Below are positions 45,352-54,920 of a stretch of 64,000 nt of DNA, piece by piece (the first letter of the stretch is position 1; each line of letters begins with the position of its first letter). The translations under genes and the position numbers were made by a program. Source of the DNA: Cronobacter universalis NCTC 9529. GTDB taxonomy: Bacteria; Pseudomonadota; Gammaproteobacteria; Enterobacterales; Enterobacteriaceae. The stretch lies in the NCBI RefSeq assembly GCF_001277175.1, contig NZ_CP012258.1, positions 1-64,000 of the forward strand, read 5' to 3'. The notes beneath the pieces are model-generated. The model searched no databases. It had not been told where the DNA came from and saw nothing but the letters and a program-made list of their open reading frames with translations.

Positions 45352-45560
45352 TGCCTATGGTGGCTTTTCTTCCACTGTTGTTAGAAAACGACGAGGCCAG
45401 AAAAGCCCGAAGAGAGGAAATACGCGTCATTTCAGGTCAATCAGGGATGGTTTCCATCAAAAGAGCGCGGCGGCATGATTGAAAACAACAGAAATTAATA
45501 TCCACTACGGGAGGTCTGCCGGCGAGAAGGTTTTGCGAGACATCTTCTGAAACCGGCAAT

Positions 45561-45590
45561 AAAAAAGGCCGCACTCAGGCGGCCTTAATG
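45561..45590 (-). terminator. Factor-independent terminator after iutA
   Basis: GGCCGC and GCGGCC pair around ACTCAG; on the minus strand the stem ends in TTTTTT. It lies just after the iutA stop at 45603 and closes the siderophore operon. Confidence 0.9.
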
Positions 45591-45602
45591 GTATTGCGTA
45601 AA

Positions 45603-47798
45603 TCAGAACTGAACGGAGTAATTCAGACCAAACGTACGGCCACGACCTTTATAGCTATAAAGATCGGGTGAACCATAAGCTGGGCTGTAAAGCCCCGAAG
45701 CGCGCTGGCCCCAGACCGTGGTGTAATCTTCATCCAGCAGATTTTCGACACTGAACGCGATTTTACCGACCGGAAGCGCATAGCTGCCGATAAAGTCCAC
45801 GGTATTATAACCGTCGATTTTCTTACCTTCTTCATCAGAAATATCGAACGTCTGGGTGCTCTGCAGACGCAGCGTCCAGTTATCCGGCGCCCAGCTTACC
45901 CATGCACTGACCTTAGACGGGCTGGCATTGTCCACAGAAAGTTTTTTCCAGGAACCATCTACGCGAGTCTGGGATTTGATGGCGTTAAAGTTCGCGCCGG
46001 TGCTCCAGTCGCTGTCACTGAAGAAGTAATCCACCTGACCTTCAACACCATAAATACGACGTTTGTCATCTTTCAGGTAGATGGTCATGTCGTCATTAAT
46101 GTCAGTTGTTTTATCAGACAGAGAGTAGTAGGTGGCAATCTGAGTGCGCAGGTTATCACCGGTATAACGCCAGCCCAGTTCATACGAGTTCACCTTAATA
46201 CCATCAACTTTGGAATCATTGATGTTAACGCTCCGCAGAAGACGGTAATGACCATTCTCCAGACGGTAGGTACCGGTGCCATAGTATTTGGCAACATCCG
46301 GTAAATCGTAGCCCTGAGAGAAGTTAAACCAGACCTGTTGACGATCGCTCAGATGACCCAGGATACCGGCGTTAAACAAGAAATTTTTGTAGTCAGTTGA
46401 CCCGCCCGGAATAGCATCGGCAGAAGTGGCTTTACCGGTCGCTATGCCCTGCTGCTGGCTGTAACCGACAAAATCGTCCACTTTAGTCTCGGTGTACTGG
46501 TAACGCACGCCGCCGCTTAAGGTGATGGCCTCATTGAGATCGTAACTTGCCTGCAGGAACGGGGCGAGATTTGTCACGCTGTAACTGGCGTAACGTCCAA
46601 CGTTATAAGCGTTATCAAGCTTCATGCCCCCGCTGGCAGCCGCTTTGTTCAGGTCGAAAAACTGCTGGTTGGCATTAAAGGTTTCATGCTCGGCATCCAC
46701 ACCATAGGTGAGAGAAAGGGCATCTACTGGTTTGCTGTTCAGCGTCAGCTTACCGCCCCAGAAATCCGTTTTTTGCTGTGAAGCGCCAATAGCGGTAACA
46801 CTCGTACGAGCGGCGTTAAGCGTCGGGAAGGGGTAAAACGTCAGATTTTCATCGCGGTAATAGATTTGAGCAACGAGATCCTGGCCCCAGGCATCGGAGT
46901 TGGAATACTGAAGATTAATCAGGTGGCGCTCGGTGCCCGGCAGACGGTCAGAGTCCAGGTTGCCTTTGTTATAGGCGGTGCTGTCGCCGGTCACCGCCGA
47001 GAAGTTCTCTCCCAGGAACAGGCCATGCTTACCATCGGCCTGGCTTTTGTAATATTGCGTAGTGAGTTGTAGCTGCTGGTGGTCATCAATATTCAGCGTG
47101 CCGGTACCCATCACGTCAATGCGATCAGAATACTGCAGGCCGGTCTGGGTATTATCGATAATCACTTCATCGCCATTACCGTCATGCCAGCCGCCAAAAC
47201 GCTGATAGGAGACGGACAGACGGCCGGAGGCATTATCATTGCCGCCGCTCACCGCCGCCGCCACGTTCTCATCATGATCGTTATGACTGCCAAAGCCGCT
47301 TTTAGCGCCGGTCTGGAATTCCACCTGCGTTTCCGGCTGGCCCTTTTTGGTCACGATATTGATTAAACCGCCGGTACTGCCGCCGCCGTAAAGCGAGGTG
47401 GCGCCGGAGATAACTTCGATGCGCTCAATGTTGAACGGATCGATAGAGTCCAGCTGGCGGCTGTCGATGCGTGACGAGTTCATCCGCACACCGTCGACCA
47501 TCACCATCATGGAGCGGCCGCGCATGTTCATGCCGTAGTTGGTACGCCCCTGACTGCTGACATCCATGCCGGGGATCAGCTGTGCCAGAACGTCTTTTAA
47601 CTCTTTACCGCCCTGAACCTGCTGCTCAATGTCAGCCTGTTCGATGACCCACGTGGTCTGTGCCATATCCGCAGCGCTGTGTCCGGTACGGCTGGCGGCA
47701 ACCACCAGCGTCTCTTCTTTCTGCGGCGCCCCCCAGGCGGAGGCGGAAAGCATGGCAAGCAAACAAGGATTCAAAACCCAAAGATGATGACGCTTCAT
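45603..47798 (-). CDS. iutA: TonB-dependent ferric aerobactin-type siderophore receptor
   Basis: 731 residues: signal peptide (to SAWG), TonB box region (ETLVVAAS), plug domain (LKDVLAQLIPGMDVSSQGRT, MRGRSMMVMVDGVRMN, IEVISGATSLYGGGSTGGLI) and a 22-strand barrel with C-terminal phenylalanine. The plug pattern matches IutA. It imports the ferric hydroxamate-citrate siderophore made by the upstream genes (called cronobactin in Cronobacter). Last gene of iucABCD-iutA, 22 bases after iucD. Confidence 0.93.
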   Translation of the reverse strand: MKRHHLWVLNPCLLAMLSASAWGAPQKEETLVVAASRTGHSAADMAQTTWVIEQADIEQQVQGGKELKDVLAQLIPGMDVSSQGRTNYGMNMRGRSMMVMVDGVRMNSSRIDSRQLDSIDPFNIERIEVISGATSLYGGGSTGGLINIVTKKGQPETQVEFQTGAKSGFGSHNDHDENVAAAVSGGNDNASGRLSVSYQRFGGWHDGNGDEVIIDNTQTGLQYSDRIDVMGTGTLNIDDHQQLQLTTQYYKSQADGKHGLFLGENFSAVTGDSTAYNKGNLDSDRLPGTERHLINLQYSNSDAWGQDLVAQIYYRDENLTFYPFPTLNAARTSVTAIGASQQKTDFWGGKLTLNSKPVDALSLTYGVDAEHETFNANQQFFDLNKAAASGGMKLDNAYNVGRYASYSVTNLAPFLQASYDLNEAITLSGGVRYQYTETKVDDFVGYSQQQGIATGKATSADAIPGGSTDYKNFLFNAGILGHLSDRQQVWFNFSQGYDLPDVAKYYGTGTYRLENGHYRLLRSVNINDSKVDGIKVNSYELGWRYTGDNLRTQIATYYSLSDKTTDINDDMTIYLKDDKRRIYGVEGQVDYFFSDSDWSTGANFNAIKSQTRVDGSWKKLSVDNASPSKVSAWVSWAPDNWTLRLQSTQTFDISDEEGKKIDGYNTVDFIGSYALPVGKIAFSVENLLDEDYTTVWGQRASGLYSPAYGSPDLYSYKGRGRTFGLNYSVQF

Positions 47799-47820
47799 TG
47801 TTATGGTGTTCCTGAGAGTG

Positions 47821-49143
47821 TTAATAGTCAGTGCTGTTTACAGGTTGAGAAATCTGACGTGTGACCGTTTCTGGCCGGGAGAGCCACTGGATCACGCCAG
47901 GCGTGGTGCTCAGTTCAAACGGCGTATCCGGGTGCGCGACATTGAGAATGCGCGCGGCCCGCCAGGCCATCAGGCTGAGCTGAGGTTCCGCAATACCGAG
48001 GCTGTGCATCCCGGCATTGACGGCAAAAAGATGGTTCGCGCGGGGGCCGTTCCATGCCAGCGTGAAATCGGTGTTAACCCGGAAGCCTTCGCGTTCGTCC
48101 AGCTCCAGACGATGCGCCAGCGGGGCGAGGAACGCCGGACGGGCAGGGCGATAGCCGGTCGCGAAAATCACCACGTCGGTATCCAGCGTTTCCTGGCCGC
48201 CGTCCAGATGATGGCGCAGCGACAGGCGCTGGTCCTGCGCCTGCGGCGTCACGCGGGTGACCGAGCGCGACGGCAGCAGATGCGCCCAGGGTTTTTCACG
48301 CAGCACTTCGAAGCGGTGATACATGGCGCGATAGATAGCAAGCAGCGATTCGCTGGTCACACCATCAGACGTCATCTTTTGCTCGGCGAGCAGATCGCAG
48401 CGCGTCTTCTCATCAAGCGTGGCAAAGCTTTCAAGGTATTCCGGCGTGAAATACTCGTTCGCGAACGCGGCTTCATCGAGCGCGTTGTAATTGTTGCGGC
48501 GCGACACCCAGTTGAGCGCCGCAGGCTGGCCCCACTCGCCGCGGAAAATATTCAGGAACAGGTCAGCGCCGCTCTGGCCGCCGCCGACGACCGTCACCCG
48601 CTTACCGGCAAGCGATGGCGTGCGCAGCATCATTTCGCTGGCGTGGAAGCAATGGTCGTTCTGCGCAGGCACGCAGTCGGGCAGGTTGACCTGTTTGCCG
48701 ATGCCCATACAGACGTGGCGCGCGAAAAAGCGATCGCGCTGGGTCACCACTTCAAACAGCCCGCTGGCCTCGTTAAAACTCACCTGCTGCACCTGCTGGC
48801 TGAACGACAGATTGCTCAGGTTATCCGCCGCCCAGCAGAGATAATCGGCGAACTCTTCACGGGACACCGTGCGCTGCTCGGTGGTCAGAAAACGGTAGAA
48901 CTTTTTGCGCTGTACCAGGTAATTCAGAAAACTGTAACGGTTGGTCGGCTCCACCGCGCTGACCAGATCTTTCAGGAAACTGGTCTGCATATGGCAGTCC
49001 GGCACCATCATGCCCGGATGCCACGAGAAGTGCGGTTTGCGTTCAAGGAACAGCGAGCTGAAGCCGTCAAGCCCTTCGGCGAGCGCGGCGATGCTGAGAT
49101 TGAACGGGCCGATGCCAATGCCGATGAAATCGTACGTTTTCAT
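47821..49143 (-). CDS. iucD: L-lysine N6-monooxygenase
   Basis: 440 residues. FAD-binding motif GIGIGPFNLSIAALAEG at 8-24, then the family block HPGMMVPDCHMQTSFLKDLV; a second nucleotide loop VVGGGQSGADLFLN binds NADPH. It hydroxylates lysine, the first step of aerobactin-type synthesis. Starts with ATGA overlap on iucC. Confidence 0.95.
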   Translation of the reverse strand: MKTYDFIGIGIGPFNLSIAALAEGLDGFSSLFLERKPHFSWHPGMMVPDCHMQTSFLKDLVSAVEPTNRYSFLNYLVQRKKFYRFLTTEQRTVSREEFADYLCWAADNLSNLSFSQQVQQVSFNEASGLFEVVTQRDRFFARHVCMGIGKQVNLPDCVPAQNDHCFHASEMMLRTPSLAGKRVTVVGGGQSGADLFLNIFRGEWGQPAALNWVSRRNNYNALDEAAFANEYFTPEYLESFATLDEKTRCDLLAEQKMTSDGVTSESLLAIYRAMYHRFEVLREKPWAHLLPSRSVTRVTPQAQDQRLSLRHHLDGGQETLDTDVVIFATGYRPARPAFLAPLAHRLELDEREGFRVNTDFTLAWNGPRANHLFAVNAGMHSLGIAEPQLSLMAWRAARILNVAHPDTPFELSTTPGVIQWLSRPETVTRQISQPVNSTDY

Positions 49144-50885
49144 GATGCGGTCTCCCTGGTGACCAGATACAGCGGGTTATCAAGATCGGTGAGGTAATGG
49201 GGTAACATGCGGCTGCCGCCGTCATGCTCTGAGAAAGTGAGTTTGACCGGGTTCAGCACCACGCGAATGATCTGCGGTTTAAAGAGATCAAAGCGCGCGA
49301 AGCGCGCCGCCATCTCCGGGTGCGCGGCCATATAGTCCTGCAATACGTCCGCGAGCAGACGGTAGAAGCGGGTTTCGCTGACGCCGCACTGTTCAGTCAG
49401 GCGCGAGACGAAACGCAGCACCGTCACAAAATGCCCGGTCTGTAAATCGTGAATAATGTAATCAGCAGAAAGGCGCGCCGTGACGGCTTTCACAGGCTCC
49501 GGCAGGCTCTCCATCTCCGGGAACGTTTCATCCACAAGACGCATATCGCCCTGGAAATCCTTCAGCAGAATGCGCTGCGGCACATGGTCTTTCATCACCA
49601 GCGTCACGTTCTGACCGTGGGCGATCAGCGCCACGCCGTAGCGGCACAGCAGGTGATAAAACGGAATGACGACCACGCGGAAGAGCTGTGCAAGCCATGC
49701 TTCAGCGCTCAGGCCAGAGCGGGCGATCCACGCGTCAATCAGCGGGCGTCCCGCGTTGTCGGTTTCCATCAGCGCGGCCATCAGTACGGCCTGTTCGCCT
49801 GGGCGCAGCCAGCAGGAAGGGTTTTCCCGCCAGATGACGCCAAACATCTCCTGATAGCGATAGGGCGCGGTCTTCAGGGCTGCGTAACCGGTGTGCGTCA
49901 CGTAACCAGCCGCAGGCTCGCCGAGGATCTGCGCTCCCAGCGCCACCAGCGTTTTATCAGCGGCGAACTGCTGCTGCAGCCAGCGCGACGCGAGCGGCCC
50001 GGCGGCGATGTATTTGCCCGGAATGCCGCGGTAGCAGGAGGTGTTGTAAATCGTGAGCGGCAGTTTGATATCGAACGATGAGCGGCGGCTGACGTTAGTC
50101 AGCGTGCGCAGCGACTGCTGGGCGATATACTCATCACCGAACACGCCGAGATCGATAATCTCGCCGCGCGCCAGCTGTGGCAGAAAATGCAGGGCGATTT
50201 TCTGCTGCCACTGCCACGGATGCAGCGGCACCGGCAGCCAGTTTTCATCCAGATGCAGCGCCTGCCAGTAGCGGGTAAAACGCTGGCGTTCGCCGTCGTC
50301 CATCGCGCTTGCCAGCAGGTTATTGATGTCGCAGTCGGCGTCGCTGCTCCAGACCATCAGGTCACGGCGGACCGCCACCCAGTGCAGGCGAAAACGGCCA
50401 CAATATTCCGGCGCGTAAGCCTTCAGCGCATCCAGCCCCCAGCCGCGACGCCCTTTGTTAAAGATAAATTTCGGATGCCCTGACATCAGGCACTGCAGTT
50501 CATCCGGATCCATATCAATGAGCGCGTCGGCGTTAAGTTCCTTGCGCGCGTCCAGCAACTGCATATCGCCCCTGAGCGTCGCGTAGAGATCTTCGAGATG
50601 CTCCGCCGTCTGCGCGTCGCTCATCTTCAGCACCACGGCCAGCTGGCGCAGGGCGCTTTCGGCCTCAATGGCGCTGCCGCTCTCGTTCGCGAGCGTCGCC
50701 GGGTTGATATGCAGCCAGCCCCAGATGCCGCGCTTCGCGTCAAACGTCCAGGTCTCATCGCCAAGCGCGATGGCCCAGCGGCCTGCGTCTGTCTCCTGCG
50801 CCGTCAGCGTGCGTTCATACTCCAGCTCGGCGAGAATTTTCGCCACCATCTCGCGGTTCACGCGTTCCCACAGCGAGGCCGTCAT
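49140..50885 (-). CDS. iucC: Aerobactin synthase, NIS synthetase IucC
   Basis: 581 residues of the NRPS-independent siderophore synthetase family. Conserved blocks include SGHPKFIFNKGRRGWG, PLHPWQWQ and KLPLTIYNTSCYRGIPGKY, plus VALIAHGQNVTLVMKD. It joins the second hydroxamate arm to citrate. Overlaps iucB and iucD by four bases on each side. Confidence 0.95.
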   Translation of the reverse strand: MTASLWERVNREMVAKILAELEYERTLTAQETDAGRWAIALGDETWTFDAKRGIWGWLHINPATLANESGSAIEAESALRQLAVVLKMSDAQTAEHLEDLYATLRGDMQLLDARKELNADALIDMDPDELQCLMSGHPKFIFNKGRRGWGLDALKAYAPEYCGRFRLHWVAVRRDLMVWSSDADCDINNLLASAMDDGERQRFTRYWQALHLDENWLPVPLHPWQWQQKIALHFLPQLARGEIIDLGVFGDEYIAQQSLRTLTNVSRRSSFDIKLPLTIYNTSCYRGIPGKYIAAGPLASRWLQQQFAADKTLVALGAQILGEPAAGYVTHTGYAALKTAPYRYQEMFGVIWRENPSCWLRPGEQAVLMAALMETDNAGRPLIDAWIARSGLSAEAWLAQLFRVVVIPFYHLLCRYGVALIAHGQNVTLVMKDHVPQRILLKDFQGDMRLVDETFPEMESLPEPVKAVTARLSADYIIHDLQTGHFVTVLRFVSRLTEQCGVSETRFYRLLADVLQDYMAAHPEMAARFARFDLFKPQIIRVVLNPVKLTFSEHDGGSRMLPHYLTDLDNPLYLVTRETAS

Positions 50886-51832
50886 AGTCCCACCTCGCGG
50901 AAGAAACGGCTGCGCTGGCTCATCACCAGCCGCGAGCGCTTGTGTGGAAAATCGAACTCTTTCACGGTCTCAAAACCGGCGACCGGCAGATGGCGGAACA
51001 GGCGCTGGTTATCAAAGCGCGGTTCCGCCACCAAACGCTGCGTGCGCGGCTCGTCCAGCCACAGATAGTGGCTCAGGCCGCGCAGCCAGCTGCGGATGTA
51101 CTGCGCGCCGCGCCACTGCTCCTCGCCCACCAGCATATGCAGCCCGCGATCGAACGGCTGCCAGCGGTAATGGCGGCCGATGCGGTCTTCCGCTGCCCAG
51201 TAAATTTCAAAATAGCCGAAGGGGTCGTCGTCGAAGCAGCCAATCAGCGGATAGCAGTACGCCGCGTCGAGCTGCTTACGCAGGTACTTTTCCTGCTCCG
51301 CCTGCGGCCCGGCCATCTCCCAGAAGGCGTTCACGCGCGGCGCGTTCATCCAGCGGGTAAACCGCTCCGCATCCCGCACCACATCCGCCACGCGGAAACT
51401 GAGCGTGCGTTTGATTTGCGGATCGTAGCGGCGATAGACCTCGCCTTCTGGCCGCGGCGGCCGCGCCGGGAAGGCGAGCTGGCGCGTCTCGTCAAACTCT
51501 ATTCCCGCACGCGCCGCGATGCGCTCGCCGCGCAGCCACAGCGGCAGCTGCCAGAACGCGTCGCGGGCCAGATAATCGCACTGCACGGCGTCAAACAGCG
51601 CCTGCGCTTGCGGCTCATCGCGCCACTGCGCCCAGGGCAGCGTAATGCCCGTTAATGCGGGCGCCGCGACAAACAACTGATCGAGCGCGGCAGTGAGCCA
51701 CCCTTCCGGCAGTGCGCCCGGATGATGCAGTACGGCGCTGCCGTCGAGCCCGAGGGCCAGCGGCAGCGCCAGATCGCGCTTCGCGCAGCGAAAACCGTAA
51801 CCGCCATGAACAATGTGCGCTTCAGGCATCAT
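50882..51832 (-). CDS. iucB: N6-hydroxylysine acetyltransferase
   Basis: 316 residues from the ATG at 51832 (AGGGAG upstream), beginning MMPEAHIVHGGYGFRCAKRD. The C-terminal half is a GNAT-like domain with FTRWMNAPRVNAFWEMAGPQ and GYFEIYWAAEDRIGRHY, as in IucB. It acetylates N6-hydroxylysine. The start overlaps the end of iucA by 11 bases. Confidence 0.93.
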   Translation of the reverse strand: MMPEAHIVHGGYGFRCAKRDLALPLALGLDGSAVLHHPGALPEGWLTAALDQLFVAAPALTGITLPWAQWRDEPQAQALFDAVQCDYLARDAFWQLPLWLRGERIAARAGIEFDETRQLAFPARPPRPEGEVYRRYDPQIKRTLSFRVADVVRDAERFTRWMNAPRVNAFWEMAGPQAEQEKYLRKQLDAAYCYPLIGCFDDDPFGYFEIYWAAEDRIGRHYRWQPFDRGLHMLVGEEQWRGAQYIRSWLRGLSHYLWLDEPRTQRLVAEPRFDNQRLFRHLPVAGFETVKEFDFPHKRSRLVMSQRSRFFREVGL

Positions 51833-53573
51833 GCGTGCTCCCTGCAAACGGATTGTCGAAGTTGAAGTAGATGACCGCCGGATCGACGATAGTGTTTTCG
51901 TTGTGATCGTGCAGATAGCAGAAGAAGTTGCCCTTGCAGTTCCAGTGGCGGCTCTCCAGCACGTAATCGAGGCAGCGGGTATCACGGGCGGTAGTGCGTA
52001 GCTGCGCGAGCGCGTCACGCACCAGCGCCATCAGGTTTTCTTCGCTCTCAAACCCTGCCGCACCCAGCGCGGCGGTTACCGCGAGCGTCGAGTTCACCAG
52101 CAGGTAATACGGGAAGTAGCGCAGCAGCTGGGCTTCGCTGAAGCGGTTTTCCGCTTCCGGCTCGCCGGCTTCCGCAAGCCACAGCAGCGCGCCATCGGTA
52201 AAGCCGCTGCCCTGACAGTCGCGATAAATCAGGCCGACCGGCAGATCCTGCTGCATCTCCACCAGAATGTTTTGCTGATGCGCCAGCAGCACCAGCCCGT
52301 AATCGGCTTCGGCGCTGAAGAGGGGCAGCAGAATGCGTTCGCAGTACGCCTGCACCCAGCAGCGCGCCGCCTGCGCCAGCGGCAGGCTGAGGCGCTCGCT
52401 GAGGCGGCGCACGGCGCAGGCCAGCAGGCTGTCGCCGCCGTCCGGCGCGGCCTGAGTCAGGCTCACCAGCACGTTGGTCTGGGTTTCTGGCGTGTCGAAT
52501 AGCAGGTTGACGCGCAGCGCCATCAGGCTCTCTTCCTGAATAGTCCTCTGCGCATCGCGCAGGCCCACCCAGCCATCTTCCTGCATCACGCGCATCGTCG
52601 GGTAGCGCGCCTGTAACGCCTGCCAGCGGCTGGTCTGCGCCATCCGCGCCAGCCGCATTCCGCGTTTCACTTCTTTCACCGACAGCGTGCGCACCGAGTT
52701 GGTGAGGCGCACGCTGAGCGAGAATTTAATCATGTCGTTATTGGTTTCGCTGTAGAGCGAACGCGAAGAACTGGTCGGCAGCCACGGCGCGCCCGCTTCG
52801 CCCAGATCGATAAGCTCGCCCTTCTCCGCCAGCGCCTGACACCACGGCTGTGTCAGCAGATACGCCGCCTGCCACGGGTGCATCGGCACCAGCCAGCGCG
52901 TATCGGTAAAATGCTCAAGCAGCGCAGGCGCGCTCTGGGCCGCGAAACGCAGCAGACGCGTGCGCAGATCTAACCCCAGGCTCTCGCCCGCCACACAGTC
53001 TTTATTTACCGCGAACCAGCGCAGCGGAAAACGCGGCGCGAAATCGGGCAGATAACGCCGCGCTTCGGTCTCATCAAAAGGCTCGTGCGATTTCGGCGCC
53101 GGATGAAACGCATGCCCGACCAGCAGCGCCTGTTCCGCCTCTGCGAAGTTGAGCGGCTGCGCGCGAAGCGTTGCCCAGTCGTGACGCAGTTCAATCGCCT
53201 GCCAGGTATGGCGGTGGCTCTCCTGAACGCGGCGCGCAAAGCGGGCCAGCACGTCACCGGCAAGTTCGCCTTTCACGGAAGGCTTCGCCAGGATGAGCTC
53301 GACAAGCTGCGTGAAATCAACGGGTTCACAGCTATCGTTATCGCTTCCCACCAGCATTGCCGGGAACAGGTATTGATGATGTTGCGTCGGGGAGAAGTAG
53401 CGCAGCGCAATGCGGATTGCCTGCGTCTCAGAGAGCGGTAAATGGATCTGCGCCGGCTCCTGCGGTAATGCGCCGGGAACCAGCTGCCAGTCCCGGGTTT
53501 CACGCAGCAGCGCGTTAAGAAAACACTGAGCCGCGACGTCTGTCGTCGCAGCAGGGCGGGGCAGGGAAACCAT
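51822..53573 (-). CDS. iucA: NIS synthetase IucA
   Basis: 583 residues from the ATG at 53573; a GTG at 53582 is possible but lies too close to the AGGA. NIS synthetase blocks: GHAFHPAPKSHEPF, VPMHPWQAAYLL, RSLYSETNNDMIKFSLSVRL and VLLAHQQNILVEMQ. It makes the first amide with citrate. First gene of the operon, under the Fur box at 53593. Confidence 0.95.
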   Translation of the reverse strand: MVSLPRPAATTDVAAQCFLNALLRETRDWQLVPGALPQEPAQIHLPLSETQAIRIALRYFSPTQHHQYLFPAMLVGSDNDSCEPVDFTQLVELILAKPSVKGELAGDVLARFARRVQESHRHTWQAIELRHDWATLRAQPLNFAEAEQALLVGHAFHPAPKSHEPFDETEARRYLPDFAPRFPLRWFAVNKDCVAGESLGLDLRTRLLRFAAQSAPALLEHFTDTRWLVPMHPWQAAYLLTQPWCQALAEKGELIDLGEAGAPWLPTSSSRSLYSETNNDMIKFSLSVRLTNSVRTLSVKEVKRGMRLARMAQTSRWQALQARYPTMRVMQEDGWVGLRDAQRTIQEESLMALRVNLLFDTPETQTNVLVSLTQAAPDGGDSLLACAVRRLSERLSLPLAQAARCWVQAYCERILLPLFSAEADYGLVLLAHQQNILVEMQQDLPVGLIYRDCQGSGFTDGALLWLAEAGEPEAENRFSEAQLLRYFPYYLLVNSTLAVTAALGAAGFESEENLMALVRDALAQLRTTARDTRCLDYVLESRHWNCKGNFFCYLHDHNENTIVDPAVIYFNFDNPFAGSTHDA

Positions 53574-53592
53574 AACAAACACATCCTTTGTT

Positions 53593-53611
53593 GATAATGA
53601 TTATCGTTATG
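53593..53611. promoter_or_regulatory. Fur box between iucA and shiF
   Basis: GATAATGATTATCGTTATG matches 16 of the 19 positions of the classical Fur consensus (GATAATGATAATCATTATC) by eye. It lies 20 bases upstream of iucA and can also serve the divergent shiF promoter. Confidence 0.88.
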
Positions 53612-53708
53612 ATAGGGATTCTATTTACAGTGGCAACTATTTTTGCAATATTTGTTTTCATTAATTTCATAATTCCCTCATCTTTATTGACAATATATTT
53701 ACCTGCTT

Positions 53709-54920
53709 ATGGATGCTTCTTCTCACGCCGTACACGCCCGCCGCACAGGACAATCGCTCTGGCCGCTGGCGCTGTGCGCGGGTCTGCTCGGGATCGGGCA
53801 GAACGGTTTGCTTGTGGTATTACCGCAACTGGTGCAGATGACAGGGCTGTCGCTCTCCGTCTGGGCCGGCCTGCTGATGTTCGGCTCGATGCTGTTTCTG
53901 CCCGGCTCGCCCTGGTGGGGACGCCAGACGGAAGTGCGCGGCTGTAAATTCGTGGTCGTGGCGGCGCTGGGCGGTTATCTGCTGAGTTTCGCCGTAATGG
54001 CGCTGGTGGTCTGGGGCATGGCGCGCGGCGTGGTCGGCGCAACCGCAGGACTCGCCGGGCTGATTGTCTCCCGCGCGCTTTACGGCCTGACGGTTTCCGG
54101 CATGGTGCCCGCCGCCCAGACGTGGGCCATGCAGCGGGCAGGCATGGAGCACCGGCTCGCTGCGCTCGCTTCTATCAGTTCCGGCCTGAGCTGCGGGCGG
54201 CTTATCGGCCCGCCGCTGGCCGCCGCCGCGTTAAGCGTTCACCCGCAGATGCCGCTCTGGCTGATGGCGCTCGCGCCCTTTATCGCGCTGCTGCTGGTGG
54301 CGCGCCAGCATAACGATCCGCCGCTCGCCCCCGTGGCGCACCAGTCGGCGTGCCTGCGTGCGGATATGCTGCCTTTTCTTGCGCTCGCGCTGCTGCTGGC
54401 CGCCGCGATCAGCCTGATGCAGCTCGGCCTGTCGCCGCACCTGCGGCCGCTGTTTCATGGCGATCTCCGTGCCGTCAGCCATCATGTTGCGCTGCTGTTA
54501 AGCCTGGCGGCGGCGAGTACGCTGCTGGCGCAGTTCCTGGTGGTGCGCCCACAGCGTCTTCAGCCGGGTGCGCTGCTGCTGCTGGCGGCGGTGCTGATGG
54601 CCGCCGGTCTGCTGCTGATGATCCTGCCGGGGCTGATCACCTTTTACGCCGGTATCGCCGTGACCTCTTTCGGCGCGGCGATGGCGACGCCTGGCTATCA
54701 GGTTTTGCTGAATGACCGTCTCACAACCGGTAAAGGCGCGGGCGTTATCGCCACCAGCCACACGCTCGGTTACGGTGCCAGCGCCCTGCTGGTGCCGGGG
54801 ATTTCACTCTGGTTCGGCGAGCACATGCTGATTGCCGCCGCCTTTATCGCCGCCGCGCTGTTTTTGCTGTTAAGCATCGGTGTCTGGCGTTACGCCGCGC
54901 CGCAGGAGCCCACCGTATGA
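53709..54920 (+). CDS. shiF: ShiF-like MFS transporter of the siderophore locus
   Basis: 403 residues, twelve membrane segments (LWPLALCAGLLGIGQNGLLV at the start). ShiF is found beside aerobactin genes and is thought to help siderophore export. No ribosome site is visible before the ATG at 53709, and no other in-frame start lies before the first helix. Divergent from iucA across the Fur box; viuB overlaps its end by four bases. Confidence 0.87.
   Translation: MDASSHAVHARRTGQSLWPLALCAGLLGIGQNGLLVVLPQLVQMTGLSLSVWAGLLMFGSMLFLPGSPWWGRQTEVRGCKFVVVAALGGYLLSFAVMALVVWGMARGVVGATAGLAGLIVSRALYGLTVSGMVPAAQTWAMQRAGMEHRLAALASISSGLSCGRLIGPPLAAAALSVHPQMPLWLMALAPFIALLLVARQHNDPPLAPVAHQSACLRADMLPFLALALLLAAAISLMQLGLSPHLRPLFHGDLRAVSHHVALLLSLAAASTLLAQFLVVRPQRLQPGALLLLAAVLMAAGLLLMILPGLITFYAGIAVTSFGAAMATPGYQVLLNDRLTTGKGAGVIATSHTLGYGASALLVPGISLWFGEHMLIAAAFIAAALFLLLSIGVWRYAAPQEPTV

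Noticed and set aside
45098..45482. Short plus-strand frames after parB
   Set aside because: They span the parS-like boxes and an iteron and have no ribosome site or family; better read as centromere DNA.
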